A stretch of 64,000 bases of DNA from Pseudomonas matsuisoli. GTDB lineage: Bacteria > Pseudomonadota > Gammaproteobacteria > Pseudomonadales > Pseudomonadaceae. The translations under genes were made by a program, and so were the position numbers. The notes beneath the pieces were generated by a model, which was not told the origin of the DNA, did not search any database, and worked only from the letters and a program-made list of their open reading frames with translations. How positions within the stretch are numbered: position 1 is the first letter of the stretch; every line of letters starts with the position of its first letter. The DNA is taken from the NCBI RefSeq assembly GCF_014647635.1, contig NZ_BMPO01000006.1, positions 109,583 to 173,582 of the forward strand. Direction: 5' to 3'. Positions 44,365-53,844 of this stretch are shown here, one piece after another.

Positions 44365-45684
44365 ATGCCCGTCAGCAATCAGTACGTTTACGATCTCGAT
44401 CGCCAACACGTTTTCCATTCATGGTCGACGCAGGGCAACCTCAACCCGCTTGTGATCGCAGGCGGCCGTGGCTGCGAACTGTGGGATTACGATGGCAAAC
44501 ATTATTTGGATTTCAGCAGCCAGCTGGTGAACACCAACATTGGACATCAGCATCCCAAGGTGATCGAGGCGATCAAGGCTCAGGCCGATACGCTCGTGAC
44601 CATCGCTCCGGCAACCGCTAACCTGATGCGCGGCGAGGCGGCCAAACGCATTCTCGCCCACGCGCCGGAAGGCTTCAGCAAGGTGTTTTTCACCAACGCG
44701 GGTGCGGACGCCAACGAAAACGCCATCCGCATGGCCCGTCTGTTCACTGGCCGTGACAAGATCCTGTCCGCCTATCGCTCCTATCACGGCAGTACCGGCG
44801 CGGCGATCGTCGCCACGGGTGACCCACGCCGAGTGCCGAACGAATACGCGCGTGGCCACGTGCACTTCTTCAACCCGTACCTGTACCGCACAGAGTTCCA
44901 TGCGACGAATGAAGAAGAAGAATGCGAACGTGCCTTGCAGCATCTGCATCGTGTGATCGAGTGCGAAGGTCCCGGTGCGATCGCGGCAATCCTGTTGGAA
45001 AGCATTCCGGGTACAGCAGGCATTCTCGTACCGCCTAAAGGCTATATGGAGGGCGTCCGCGCGCTTGCCGATCAATACGGCATCTTGCTGATTTTCGATG
45101 AAGTGATGGCAGGTTTCGGGCGCACAGGAAAATGGCTGGCGCTCGACAACTTCGGCGCCAAACCCGACCTCATCACCTTCGCCAAAGGCGTCAACTCGGG
45201 GTATGTGCCGGCAGGCGGCGTAATGATCTCCAAGCCCATCTGCGATTATTTCGATACCCACTTCTTTCCAGGTGGCCTGACCTATTCGGGTCATCCGTTG
45301 GCCATGGCGGCCATCGTCGCAACGCTGGACGCGATGGCCGAGGAACGGATCGTGGACAATGCCCGGCAGATCGGTCAGGAAGTGCTGGCGCCGGGGCTGA
45401 CGAAGCTGGCGGAGAAATATCCGCTGATCGGCGAGGCGCGCGGGATTGGGTTGTTCTGGGCGCTAGAGTTCGTCAGCGATACGAAGGCAAAGACACCGCT
45501 AGCCGGGCCTATCGTTGCCGAGATGAAGAGTGCACTCATCCAGCGCGGCCTGCTGACGTTCACCGTGGAAAACCGCCTGCACGTCGTGCCGCCGTGCATC
45601 GTAACGGCGGCACAGGTAGGGGATGCGCTAGCGATTCTGGATGAGGTGATCAGGGTGTTCTCCGAGAAATACGCAGGTCGCTAA
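44365..45684 (+). CDS. Class III (omega) aminotransferase
   Basis: 439 residues, PLP-dependent. Cofactor residues: IFDEVMAGFGRTGKW with D245, and LITFAKGVNSGYVPAGGV with Schiff-base K274; GGLTYSGHPLAMAA is the phosphate-binding segment. Such enzymes transfer amino groups from omega-amines, beta-alanine, taurine or 4-aminobutyrate to pyruvate or 2-oxoglutarate. Start MPVSNQYVYDLDRQHVFHSW fits the pyruvate-dependent branch. The MocR regulator and amino acid ABC transporter nearby suggest amine use, but the donor is unknown. Confidence 0.88.
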   Translation: MPVSNQYVYDLDRQHVFHSWSTQGNLNPLVIAGGRGCELWDYDGKHYLDFSSQLVNTNIGHQHPKVIEAIKAQADTLVTIAPATANLMRGEAAKRILAHAPEGFSKVFFTNAGADANENAIRMARLFTGRDKILSAYRSYHGSTGAAIVATGDPRRVPNEYARGHVHFFNPYLYRTEFHATNEEEECERALQHLHRVIECEGPGAIAAILLESIPGTAGILVPPKGYMEGVRALADQYGILLIFDEVMAGFGRTGKWLALDNFGAKPDLITFAKGVNSGYVPAGGVMISKPICDYFDTHFFPGGLTYSGHPLAMAAIVATLDAMAEERIVDNARQIGQEVLAPGLTKLAEKYPLIGEARGIGLFWALEFVSDTKAKTPLAGPIVAEMKSALIQRGLLTFTVENRLHVVPPCIVTAAQVGDALAILDEVIRVFSEKYAGR

Positions 45685-45744
45685 GGGCGGGGCAGGCCGC
45701 AAGCGACGGAAGCAGACGCCCGTCTACAAGTAGACCGCAGATCT

Positions 45745-45775
45745 CTGTAGGGGCGACTTTAGTCGCCTGCGGTTT
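45745..45775. repeat. RAYT-associated REP, left copy
   Basis: CTGTAGGGGCGACTTTAGTC followed by GCCTGCGGTTTA. The stem GGCGACTTTAGTCGCC is palindromic with a GTAG head. It lies 177 bases ahead of the RAYT gene. Differs from the other REP families in the window. Confidence 0.85.
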
Positions 45776-45951
45776 ACATCCTGTGCCCCGCTCTATCCAT
45801 TCGCAGCCGCATGAATGTGGATTGGCTATTGCCACTGGAATCTCCTCTACATGGCTCCCTTAGTTGCAACGCTGATAAATGGGACAAGTCACACGCCAGC
45901 GCTATCTGAGGGCGAGTAAGGTCCGATCCTTTTCGTTAAGGCAAAAGGATC

Positions 45952-46353
45952 ATGCCAAGAGATCGATTGCGATTGGGCCGGCATTCAGAACGCGCCCGGG
46001 TTTATCACATCACCACGTGTACGGCGGATCGCAGAGCGGTTTTCCAAGACGCGACGTGTGCCCGGCTATTGATCCAGCAAATGCGTGCGTTACATAACGA
46101 ACACTTGGTTAAGTCATTGGCATGGGTGGTGATGCCGGATCACCTTCACTGGTTGTTTGAGTTGGGCAATAGCGTTTCGGTGTCGACAGTCGTTCAGCGT
46201 TTAAAAGGCGCCAGCGCCCGCCAAATACGTGAGCGAACGTACCTGACTGAAACGCTTTGGCAGCGGGGCTTCCACGATCACGCACTGCGTCACGATGAGG
46301 ATATCGCGGACATCGCTCGGTACATCGTTGCCAACCCGCTTAGGGCAGGATAA
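45952..46353 (+). mobile_element. REP-associated tyrosine transposase (RAYT)
   Basis: 133 residues. RAYTs are single-strand HUH-family relatives of IS200/IS605 transposases that spread REP palindromes. Motifs seen: RVYHITTCTADRRAVF near the N-terminus, WVVMPDHLHWLFELG with HxH metal ligands, and IARYIVANPLRAG carrying the catalytic Tyr. The gene is intact and is flanked by REP copies (45745, 46401 and 46447), the usual REPtron arrangement. Slightly lower GC than neighbouring genes, as expected of horizontally inherited domesticated transposases. Confidence 0.9.
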
Positions 46354-46400
46354 GTGAAGCGGATTGGCAATTACCCTTGGTGGGATGCGGTTTGGCTTTA

Positions 46401-46475
46401 AACCGCAGGCGACTAAAGTCGCCCCTACAAGGGAGCGCTACCGTACCTGTAGGGGCGACTTCAGTCGCCTGCGCT
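46401..46475. repeat. RAYT-associated REP pair, right side
   Basis: An inverted copy (46401-46429, CCGCAGGCGACTAAAGTCGC then CCCTAC) and a direct copy (46447-46475, CTGTAGGGGCGACTTCAGTC then GCCTGCG) face each other across 17 bases. Same stem as at 45745-45775. They sit after the RAYT stop, completing the REPtron. Confidence 0.85.
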
Positions 46476-46501
46476 CACAAGGAAAGACCATTCCCACCGA
46501 G

Positions 46502-47992
46502 TCACACCCCTTCCATCACCTCCGCCAAGGCTCTTATGCCTGGCCGGATGCGCTCTAGGTCGATGGCGTGGAATCCCAACCGCATGAAGTTCGACGGCGG
46601 AGCGTCGTCGAAGAAGAATTGCGCCCCCGATTCGATCAGCACGCTGCGTTGCGCTGCGGCCCAGGCCAGGCGTTGCGTGTCGACACCCGCAGGTGCCGCT
46701 AGCCAGAAGGCGCTCGCCCCTGAGCTGCCCATCTGGCGGCAACTGCCGAGCGCCTCGCTCAACGCTTGCTGCATGGCGTCGCGCCGGCGCCGGTGTTCCT
46801 CACGGAAGCGCCGAAGATGGGCATCGTAATGCCCTTGAGAAAGAAACTCCGCGAGCATGCGTTGATTGTTCAACGGGGGATGTCGGTACATGAGCCGCCG
46901 CAATGCGCGGAGCTCGTCGATGAGCTCCGCATCGGCCACGAGATAACCGATACGCAAACCCGGTGAAAACGCCTTGGATAAGCTGCTGAAATAAATGACG
47001 CGCCCATTGCTGTCACTGGCCTTGAGCGCCGGCAACGCGCCGTTGTCGATGTTGAACTCCGCGTCGTAGTCATCCTCGATGACGACTTGATCATGCGTGC
47101 GAATCTGCCGGAGTAGCGCACCGCGTCGCTCGCTGCTCATCGCGATCCCGGTCGGTACCTGATGGCCTGGCGTCACGTACAGGTAGCTGCAATCGTTCAG
47201 CCGCGCGTCGATGACCAATCCTTCTTCATCCACGTCCTGCAGCTGCACATCAGCGCCCTGCAACTCGAAAAGACTCAACGCGTCGCGAAAGCCGGGGTTT
47301 TCCATGCCGACCTTCACGCCCTTGGCCATGAGCAAAGTCGCCAGCAAATACAACGCGTTCTGCGACCCCAGGGTGACGAGGATTTCATCCGCCCGCGCCC
47401 AAATACCGCGCTTGGGCAACACGCGCGTACGCAACTGCTCGATCAGCATTTCGTCATCGCGATCGAAGCGGTCACGCATCCAGCACTGGTCGCGCTCGCT
47501 GCGCAGACTGTTGCGTGAAACTTCGCGCCACCGCTCGAGGGGAAACAGGTCTCGGATCGGCTGCCCGTAAACGAAAGGATAGGTAAAGCTGGCCCAATTG
47601 GTCGGCCGTAGAACGCCGTGCTTCAAGCCAGGATGCATACGCAAACGCGCGCCCCAGTTTGGTGCAGGATCGATCGAACTGTCCGCCGTATTTTCCGTCT
47701 TCGACAGCGGCGTAATGCGCAAGACCGGATCGGAAGCCATCGCATAATCCGGGTGCAGGAAGTAGCCGCTTCGAGGGCGACTGACCAGGTAACCGTTATC
47801 CAACAAGCTCTCGTAAACCAGTGCCACCGTATTGCGCGAGATGGAGAGTTGCTGCGACAGCCTGCGGCAGGACGGCAGCGGCTCGTTGGCGGGAAAGCCA
47901 CCGCTCAGGATCGTGGAGACCAACGACTCGCGCAGTTGCTCCTGCAAGCCACGCTGCCGGTCGAAATCGAGATGGATGAAATGGTCGATCAT
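46502..47992 (-). CDS. MocR/GabR-family PLP-dependent regulator
   Basis: 496 residues. N-terminal GntR-type winged helix: RGLQEQLRESLVSTILSGGFPANEPLPSCRRLSQQLSISRNTVALVYESLLDNGYL (outline, residues 12-65). A linker leads to a fold-type I aminotransferase domain with YVTPGHQVPTG, VIEDDYDAEF and YFSSLSKAFSPGLRIGY, where the Lys after SLS binds PLP. MocR proteins sense amino acids by forming external aldimines and activate transport or catabolic genes. The ATG at 47992 is used; it is divergent from the ABC transporter, its likely target. Confidence 0.9.
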   Translation of the reverse strand: MIDHFIHLDFDRQRGLQEQLRESLVSTILSGGFPANEPLPSCRRLSQQLSISRNTVALVYESLLDNGYLVSRPRSGYFLHPDYAMASDPVLRITPLSKTENTADSSIDPAPNWGARLRMHPGLKHGVLRPTNWASFTYPFVYGQPIRDLFPLERWREVSRNSLRSERDQCWMRDRFDRDDEMLIEQLRTRVLPKRGIWARADEILVTLGSQNALYLLATLLMAKGVKVGMENPGFRDALSLFELQGADVQLQDVDEEGLVIDARLNDCSYLYVTPGHQVPTGIAMSSERRGALLRQIRTHDQVVIEDDYDAEFNIDNGALPALKASDSNGRVIYFSSLSKAFSPGLRIGYLVADAELIDELRALRRLMYRHPPLNNQRMLAEFLSQGHYDAHLRRFREEHRRRRDAMQQALSEALGSCRQMGSSGASAFWLAAPAGVDTQRLAWAAAQRSVLIESGAQFFFDDAPPSNFMRLGFHAIDLERIRPGIRALAEVMEGV

Positions 47993-48190
47993 GGCACGCC
48001 CTCCTGCTCTCTCCTGCGGTAGCAATTAGCACGCCACGGACGCTCAGCCGCGCTCGGTTCGTCGACTGGCCAGCCCTTTGCAAGGAACTGCACCTATCGC
48101 TGCGATCCGGCCGCTCTCTATGTTGAAAACGAAGCCGTGGTCGACTGCGAGCACGGCCAACCGAACACTGTCGACGACTGGAGCACCCAC

Positions 48191-49087
48191 ATGATGTATT
48201 CGAGCAAGGATTCGATGGCCGCGAAGTCGCGGGGGCTGGTACGTAAGATTGCCCTGGCCGGGTGCCTGTTATCGGCGTCACTGACGGCGTACGCCGACCT
48301 GTCCGACATCAAGAGCAAGGGCACGATGACGGTCGCCACCGAAGATGATTACGCGCCGTTCAATTACATCGTCGACGGCAAACCTGAGGGCTTTCACAAG
48401 GAGCTGCTCGAAGACCTGAAAACCTATGCCAAGGAACAAGGCTTCGATGTGAAGCAGGAAATCCTGCCGTGGACAGGTTTGCTCGCAGCGGTCTCTTCCG
48501 GCCAGTACGACATGGCCTTCACGGGTGCCCTGGTGACGGATGACCGCCTGCGCGTGTTCAACTTCGCCCCGCCGTTCGCCTCGGCCCAGCACTTCTTCGC
48601 CAAGCGCAAGGACGACAGCAGCATTACCGACGAGATGAAGAGCCTGTGCGGTAAGACCGTCGGCTTGCAGGCCGGCAGCGCCCTGCTTGCACGTCTGCCC
48701 GAACTCAAGGCCATGCTGGAAAAAGAAGGCTGTGCAACCGGCGACGTGGTCGAGTACCAGTCCTATCCGGAAGCCTACGCAGATCTCGCCAACGGTCGTC
48801 TCGACTATGTGATTAACGCGCTCATTTCCATCAATGACCTGGTGAAAACCCGTGGCGATACCTTCGCCAAAGGCTTCGCAGTTTCCGGCGACGGCTTCGC
48901 CGCCTGGCCGGTGCCGAAGAAAAGTCCGGAGCTGCTGGAGTTCCTCACCGGCTTCATGAACCACGTTCGCGACAACGGTCGCTTGGCCGAGCTGCAAACC
49001 AAATGGTTCGGCGAGGCGTTCCCCGCGATGCCGAAGACGCCCATCAGCAGCGTCGAACAATTCCACGAACTGGCCGGCATGAAGTGA
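48191..49087 (+). CDS. Polar amino acid ABC transporter, substrate-binding protein
   Basis: 298 residues. A signal peptide (about residues 12-34, ends LTAYA) precedes the SBP family 3 fold: SDIKSKGTMTVATEDDYAPFNY and FDVKQEILPWTGLLAAVSSGQYDMAFTGALVTDDR (outline). The Asp that binds the ligand amino group lies in this region. Two ATGs (48191, 48194) can serve. First gene of a four-gene transporter operon facing the MocR regulator, whose ligand may be the transported compound. Confidence 0.9.
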   Translation: MMYSSKDSMAAKSRGLVRKIALAGCLLSASLTAYADLSDIKSKGTMTVATEDDYAPFNYIVDGKPEGFHKELLEDLKTYAKEQGFDVKQEILPWTGLLAAVSSGQYDMAFTGALVTDDRLRVFNFAPPFASAQHFFAKRKDDSSITDEMKSLCGKTVGLQAGSALLARLPELKAMLEKEGCATGDVVEYQSYPEAYADLANGRLDYVINALISINDLVKTRGDTFAKGFAVSGDGFAAWPVPKKSPELLEFLTGFMNHVRDNGRLAELQTKWFGEAFPAMPKTPISSVEQFHELAGMK

Positions 49088-49139
49088 TCCACCCGCCCTC
49101 GGCATTCGCCGAGGGCTTGTTCACGAAACAGGAGACACC

Positions 49140-49781
49140 ATGAACGGACAGGCCTGGATGTTGTTGTTGGAGGGTGCCTGGACCACTGTCTGGATCTCCG
49201 GAATCGCCATTGCGCTCGGCGTGGTCATTGGCCTGGTCATCGCAATGGTGCGCATGGCGCGCATCCCATTCATCGACCAAATTCTCGTGCTCTACGTGAG
49301 CCTTGCACGTGCCACTCCCCTGGTCACGCTGTCGCTTTTTCTCTTCCTGGCAACCCCCACCTTCGGGATCGCCATGGACCGCAATACCGCAGCGATACTC
49401 GCCCTGACGTTGAACACCGCAGCGTTCAACGCAGAAGTCTGGCGTTCGGCATTTCTCAGTTTTTCCCGCGAGCAAAAGGAAGCGGCCATGGCCTGTGGCA
49501 TGACCAATGGCACGTTCTTTCGCCGCATCATGCTGCCGCAGATGTTCACCAGCAGCTTGCCGGGGCTGGTCAATGAGATGTCGTTTCTGATCAAGAGCAG
49601 CCCGGCCATCGCCGTCATCGGTGTGGTCGAACTGACCCGCGTCACCAACCGGATCACCGCCGTGACCTACGAGCCGCTACCACCGATCCTCGCGGCCGCG
49701 GTGCTGTACATGTTGATCATCGGCGCCCTGCTCAAACTGCAGGCGATCGCCGAGAAAAAAGCCAATCGCCTGGCAATGTGA
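49140..49781 (+). CDS. Polar amino acid ABC transporter, permease 1
   Basis: 213 residues, about five membrane segments. The HisM/Q-type signature is present: ARATPLVTLSLFLFLATP, and the coupling loop SREQKEAAMACGMTNGTFFRRIMLPQMF (EAA motif). It is the first of two permeases. AGGAGA lies before the ATG and the gene begins 52 bases after the binding-protein stop. Confidence 0.92.
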   Translation: MNGQAWMLLLEGAWTTVWISGIAIALGVVIGLVIAMVRMARIPFIDQILVLYVSLARATPLVTLSLFLFLATPTFGIAMDRNTAAILALTLNTAAFNAEVWRSAFLSFSREQKEAAMACGMTNGTFFRRIMLPQMFTSSLPGLVNEMSFLIKSSPAIAVIGVVELTRVTNRITAVTYEPLPPILAAAVLYMLIIGALLKLQAIAEKKANRLAM

Positions 49782-49802
49782 TCCATTGGGAGTCCGAGAC
49801 GA

Positions 49803-50465
49803 ATGAGCGAATGGAGCATTATCTGGGAGGCCCGCGACCTGTTTTTCGCGGGTATATGGAACACGCTGGTGTTGTTCGTGCTGTCGTTCGTGGCGGCGTT
49901 CGTTCTGGGTTGCGGAATGCTGTTCCTGCTGGAGGAGCGTACGCGTCTGTCGATCGTGCTGCGCTGGGTGATCAACCTGATGCGCATGTTGCCGTTCCTG
50001 ATTCTCGCCTACCTCCTGTACTACGGTCTGCCGCAACTCGGTTTGCGCATGAGCGCCTGGACTGCGGGCCTCATCGCGCTGACGATCTACCACGCGGCCT
50101 ATATCGCCGAGATCCTCCGCGGCGCCCGCATCGTGTTGCCGGCGGGTCAAATCGAGGCGGCGAAAGCACACGGGTTTCGCCCCTTCCGGCTGTTCTACCG
50201 CATTCTGCTGCCGCAACTGGTGATCAAGACGCGCCCGTTGCTGGGCAACCAGTTGATCTACGCACTCAAAGACACGGCGTTCCTCACCATCATCACCGTG
50301 CAGGAACTCACCGCCGCGGCGAATTCGGTCCAGGCGACCTATTTCATTCCGACCGAAGCCTTCGTGGTGGTCATCTTCTTCTACTGGATCATCAGCATCG
50401 CGCTGGAGCTTGCCCTGAAGTGGGCGGGCCGGTTCGGTGCCAAGCGAGGGTTCGAACATGTCTGA
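49803..50465 (+). CDS. Polar amino acid ABC transporter, permease 2
   Basis: 220 residues, about five membrane segments. The EAA loop reads QIEAAKAHGFRPFRLFYRILLPQ and the central stretch AWTAGLIALTIYHAAYIAEILRGA matches the HisQ/GlnP family. It pairs with permease 1. Its last eight bases overlap the ATPase gene start. Confidence 0.92.
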   Translation: MSEWSIIWEARDLFFAGIWNTLVLFVLSFVAAFVLGCGMLFLLEERTRLSIVLRWVINLMRMLPFLILAYLLYYGLPQLGLRMSAWTAGLIALTIYHAAYIAEILRGARIVLPAGQIEAAKAHGFRPFRLFYRILLPQLVIKTRPLLGNQLIYALKDTAFLTIITVQELTAAANSVQATYFIPTEAFVVVIFFYWIISIALELALKWAGRFGAKRGFEHV

Positions 50466-51216
50466 CGCACCGGCAGTGCAGATTCATCGGTTGTCCAAGA
50501 GTTTTGGCGGTATCGAAGTCCTGCGTGATGTGGACCTGACCGTGTACAAGGGCGAGGTCGTCAGCGTGCTGGGTTCCTCTGGCTCCGGCAAGTCCACCAT
50601 GTTGCGTTGTATCAACTGGTTGGAAGAGCCGGACAGGGGCACCATTCGCATTGCTGGTACCCGTATCGGTGTCGACGACAAGGGACGCAAGATGAACAAT
50701 CGGGAGCTCGCCGCCATTCGTGCACGGACGGGGATGGTGTTCCAGAGCTTCAACCTGTGGCCGCACCTGACCGTGCTGCAAAACGTGATGGAGTCACCGA
50801 TCCAGGTCAAAGGCATGCACAAAGACGAGGCGCACGCCGTTGCCAGCGCCCTGTTGGAGAAGGTCGGCATGGCGGAAAAAGCCGATGCCTACCCCTTCAC
50901 GTTGTCCGGCGGCCAGAAGCAACGCGTGGCGATCGCACGCGCGCTGGCGATGAGCCCTGAAGTGATTCTGTTCGACGAGCCGACGTCGGCACTGGATCCG
51001 GAACGGGTAGGCGAAGTGCTGCAGGTGATGAAAAACCTGTCCGCCGAGGGCTACACCATGATCGTGGTCACCCATGAAATGGAATTCGCCCGTGCGGTGT
51101 CCGACCAGGTGGTGTTCCTGGAAAAGGGGCTGATCATCGAGAAAGCGGCGCCGGAAAAGTTCTTCACCAGGCCCGAGACCGAGCGGGTGCGCCGGTTTCT
51201 GGAGCTTTCGGCCTGA
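50458..51216 (+). CDS. Polar amino acid ABC transporter, ATPase
   Basis: 252 residues. Walker A GSSGSGKSTMLRCINWLEEP, then FQSFNLWPHLTVLQNV, signature LSGGQKQRVAIARALAMSP, Walker B VILFDEPTSALDPERVGEVL and the switch His in VVTHEMEFARAVSDQVVFLE. GlnQ/HisP family. The ATG at 50458 overlaps the end of permease 2, so the operon is translationally tight. The operon ends here, about 250 bases before the SDR gene. Confidence 0.94.
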   Translation: MSDAPAVQIHRLSKSFGGIEVLRDVDLTVYKGEVVSVLGSSGSGKSTMLRCINWLEEPDRGTIRIAGTRIGVDDKGRKMNNRELAAIRARTGMVFQSFNLWPHLTVLQNVMESPIQVKGMHKDEAHAVASALLEKVGMAEKADAYPFTLSGGQKQRVAIARALAMSPEVILFDEPTSALDPERVGEVLQVMKNLSAEGYTMIVVTHEMEFARAVSDQVVFLEKGLIIEKAAPEKFFTRPETERVRRFLELSA

Positions 51217-51304
51217 GAAGCTTCCCCATATAAAGAGAGCGGTTTCTACTAGGTCGCATCCAGGGATATGCCGGATACCCCTATCGTCAAATGTTATCAG
51301 GGGT

Positions 51305-51331
51305 CCTGTAGGAGCTAGCTTGCTGGCGATG
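51305..51331. repeat. REP-like element, CTAGCTTGCTGG stem type
   Basis: CCTGTAGGAGCTAGCTTGCT and GGCGATGC share the ends of the REP family, with a stem like that at 2131-2154. Lies between the ATPase and SDR genes. Confidence 0.6.
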
Positions 51332-51389
51332 CTCTTCAACAGAAGATCACCGCCGGCCAGCCACTACAAAAATGCATGCCCCTTTTTAA

Positions 51390-52232
<843 letters not shown>

Positions 52233-52251
52233 GCCGCGGTATTCGGCGGAC

Positions 52252-52283
52252 GGTGGATCACGCCACGGCGTGGCTGATCCACC
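52252..52283. repeat. Hyphenated palindrome of the GGTGGATTA class
   Basis: GGTGGATCA (52252-52260) and TGATCCACC (52275-52283) pair exactly around CGCCACGGCGTGGC. Directly behind the SDR stop, it could work as its terminator. Confidence 0.65.
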
Positions 52284-52319
52284 CCGGCATTGCTGGGCCT
52301 AGTCGCTAGTGTTTGTTCT

Positions 52320-52345
52320 GTATGAGCGAGCCATGTTCGCGATCG
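52320..52345. repeat. REP-like element
   Basis: GTATGAGCGAGCCATGTTCG then CGATCG keeps the GAGC head and GCGAT end but has mismatches in the stem. A decayed copy of the REP family at 43294-43320. Confidence 0.6.
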
Positions 52346-52509
52346 CTTTCGCGGCCAAGGCGGATGGCCGCCCCGCCGCTCCTACCAAAGCGCGCCGGAC
52401 CTGTGAGGTTTCAGACACGCAGGGCTTCCACTGTTTACCGCGAAGTCTCTGCGATGAGGTGAGCGGTGGGCTGCGCCTTGGGGCGGCTAATTCACCCTAC
52501 CTTGCTGAT

Positions 52510-53244
52510 TTACCCGCCATACCAATAAAGCTTCCACAGCCCTGAACACAGGACGATGGAGGACATGACGACGAGCAGCCCACCGACCGCCCAGCGCAAT
52601 GAAACGGGAGGCCATCGCCGATACAGCCATTGACCGGCCAGATTCCCAAGCAATGCGGGCAGCAACAGCGTCAGGGCCAGCGATGCATGGCTATGATGCA
52701 ATGCGTCGAACAACCAGAAGCCCAACAGCGATACCGTGCTGGTAACGGCGAAGAAGACGACGGCCACGGCGCGAAGCCGAATGGGGTCAAGGCCGCTTCG
52801 TAGCAGGTACAGGATCAGCGGCGGCCCTCCCGAAGACGCCAACGACATCGCCAAACCCGCGAGCACGCCTGCTGGCAAGGCCATATGGCTGGAAGCAGGG
52901 CCTGCGGAGACCACGGGCCGCCACAAAACAAGTACCCCGCCAATCAGGCAGAACAACCCCACCAGCGGCGTCATCCAGAGCGCAGGCACGTGGCTGAGCA
53001 TGGCCGTTCCCAGAGGAATCGCCAGCAACATTCCGCCGATCAAGCGCATCCCGATCGGGCGATGAAACGCCTTGATTGCGGACGGCCACAGGCTGAAGCT
53101 CGCTGCGACGTCTAGCATCAAGGCCACGGGTACGGCTTCTGCAGGCGAATACCGCAGCAGCAGGCCGAGCGACAACAGCATGGCAAACCCGAAACCGCTG
53201 TAACCCCGCACGAGCCCCGCGAAGAATGCAAGACACACCAACAT
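52510..53244 (-). CDS. TSUP-family (TauE/SafE) membrane permease
   Basis: 244 residues, about eight membrane segments. The TSUP core is visible: GLVRGYSGFGFAMLLSLGLLL near the start and LAMSLASSGGPPLILYLLRSG in the second repeat, the two halves of the family's duplicated motif. The proteins carry sulfite, taurine-derived or other sulfur anions. The ATG at 53244 has GGGAG 9 bases in front; an ATG 10 codons upstream does not. Single gene. Confidence 0.88.
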   Translation of the reverse strand: MLVCLAFFAGLVRGYSGFGFAMLLSLGLLLRYSPAEAVPVALMLDVAASFSLWPSAIKAFHRPIGMRLIGGMLLAIPLGTAMLSHVPALWMTPLVGLFCLIGGVLVLWRPVVSAGPASSHMALPAGVLAGLAMSLASSGGPPLILYLLRSGLDPIRLRAVAVVFFAVTSTVSLLGFWLFDALHHSHASLALTLLLPALLGNLAGQWLYRRWPPVSLRWAVGGLLVVMSSIVLCSGLWKLYWYGG

Positions 53245-53393
53245 GTTCGCTGACTCCCGGCACGACTCCGCCATTAGGCAATGCTCAATACCCCGCGCCT
53301 AGAGCCAGTGGACAAGATCGCCGGGGTCAGTCCGGCGTTCGCCAAAAGAGGCTGCGCGACCGATCCGGAATCAAGTACGTAAGCCTCGGACGT

Positions 53394-53786
53394 TCACTCT
53401 TCGAAACACCCCGACGCATCGCGATCCCGCGCATATTGCCTTTTGAGTGGGAATGACGGGAGCCAGGCCTCGCGCCGAATGACCCAGCTTTCGTAGGTTG
53501 GCATCAGCTGATCTGGCGCATCGAGGGAACCGAGATTCACTTCTATTTCATCCGCCGTACGTGCGAATACGGACGAGCCGCAACGCGGGCAAAAATGCCG
53601 CCCGGCAAAGTGATGTGTTTCGCCCTCGACCGCCACGGCATCCAGGGGAAATACGGCTGCGGCGTAAAAAAGGGCGCCGTGGTGTTTACGGCAATCGAGG
53701 CAATGACATAGGCCGACACGGTACGGCTGGCCCGATGCGAGTAAGCGAACGCTGCCACAAAGGCAGCCACCTGCGAATGTATCCAT
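53394..53786 (-). CDS. GFA-family protein (zinc, glutathione-dependent formaldehyde-activating type)
   Basis: 130 residues. The zinc sites read GGCLCGSVRL (C8, C10), GLCHCLDCRKHHG (C27, C29, C32 region) and FCPRCGSSVF, the full set of cysteines of the GFA/CENP-V fold. Members bind glutathione adducts, though activity in most is unproved. Single gene, ending next to the TSUP gene start. Confidence 0.85.
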   Translation of the reverse strand: MDTFAGGCLCGSVRLLASGQPYRVGLCHCLDCRKHHGALFYAAAVFPLDAVAVEGETHHFAGRHFCPRCGSSVFARTADEIEVNLGSLDAPDQLMPTYESWVIRREAWLPSFPLKRQYARDRDASGCFEE

Positions 53787-53844
53787 TGCGCAATTCCTCC
53801 GAACAGCGGCACTCCTGTAGGCGCGACCGGGCGGCGATCACTCA

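Noticed and set aside
46364-46558. Short frame across the RAYT-associated REPs.
   Set aside because: It consists largely of REP sequence read in frame and has no ribosome site.
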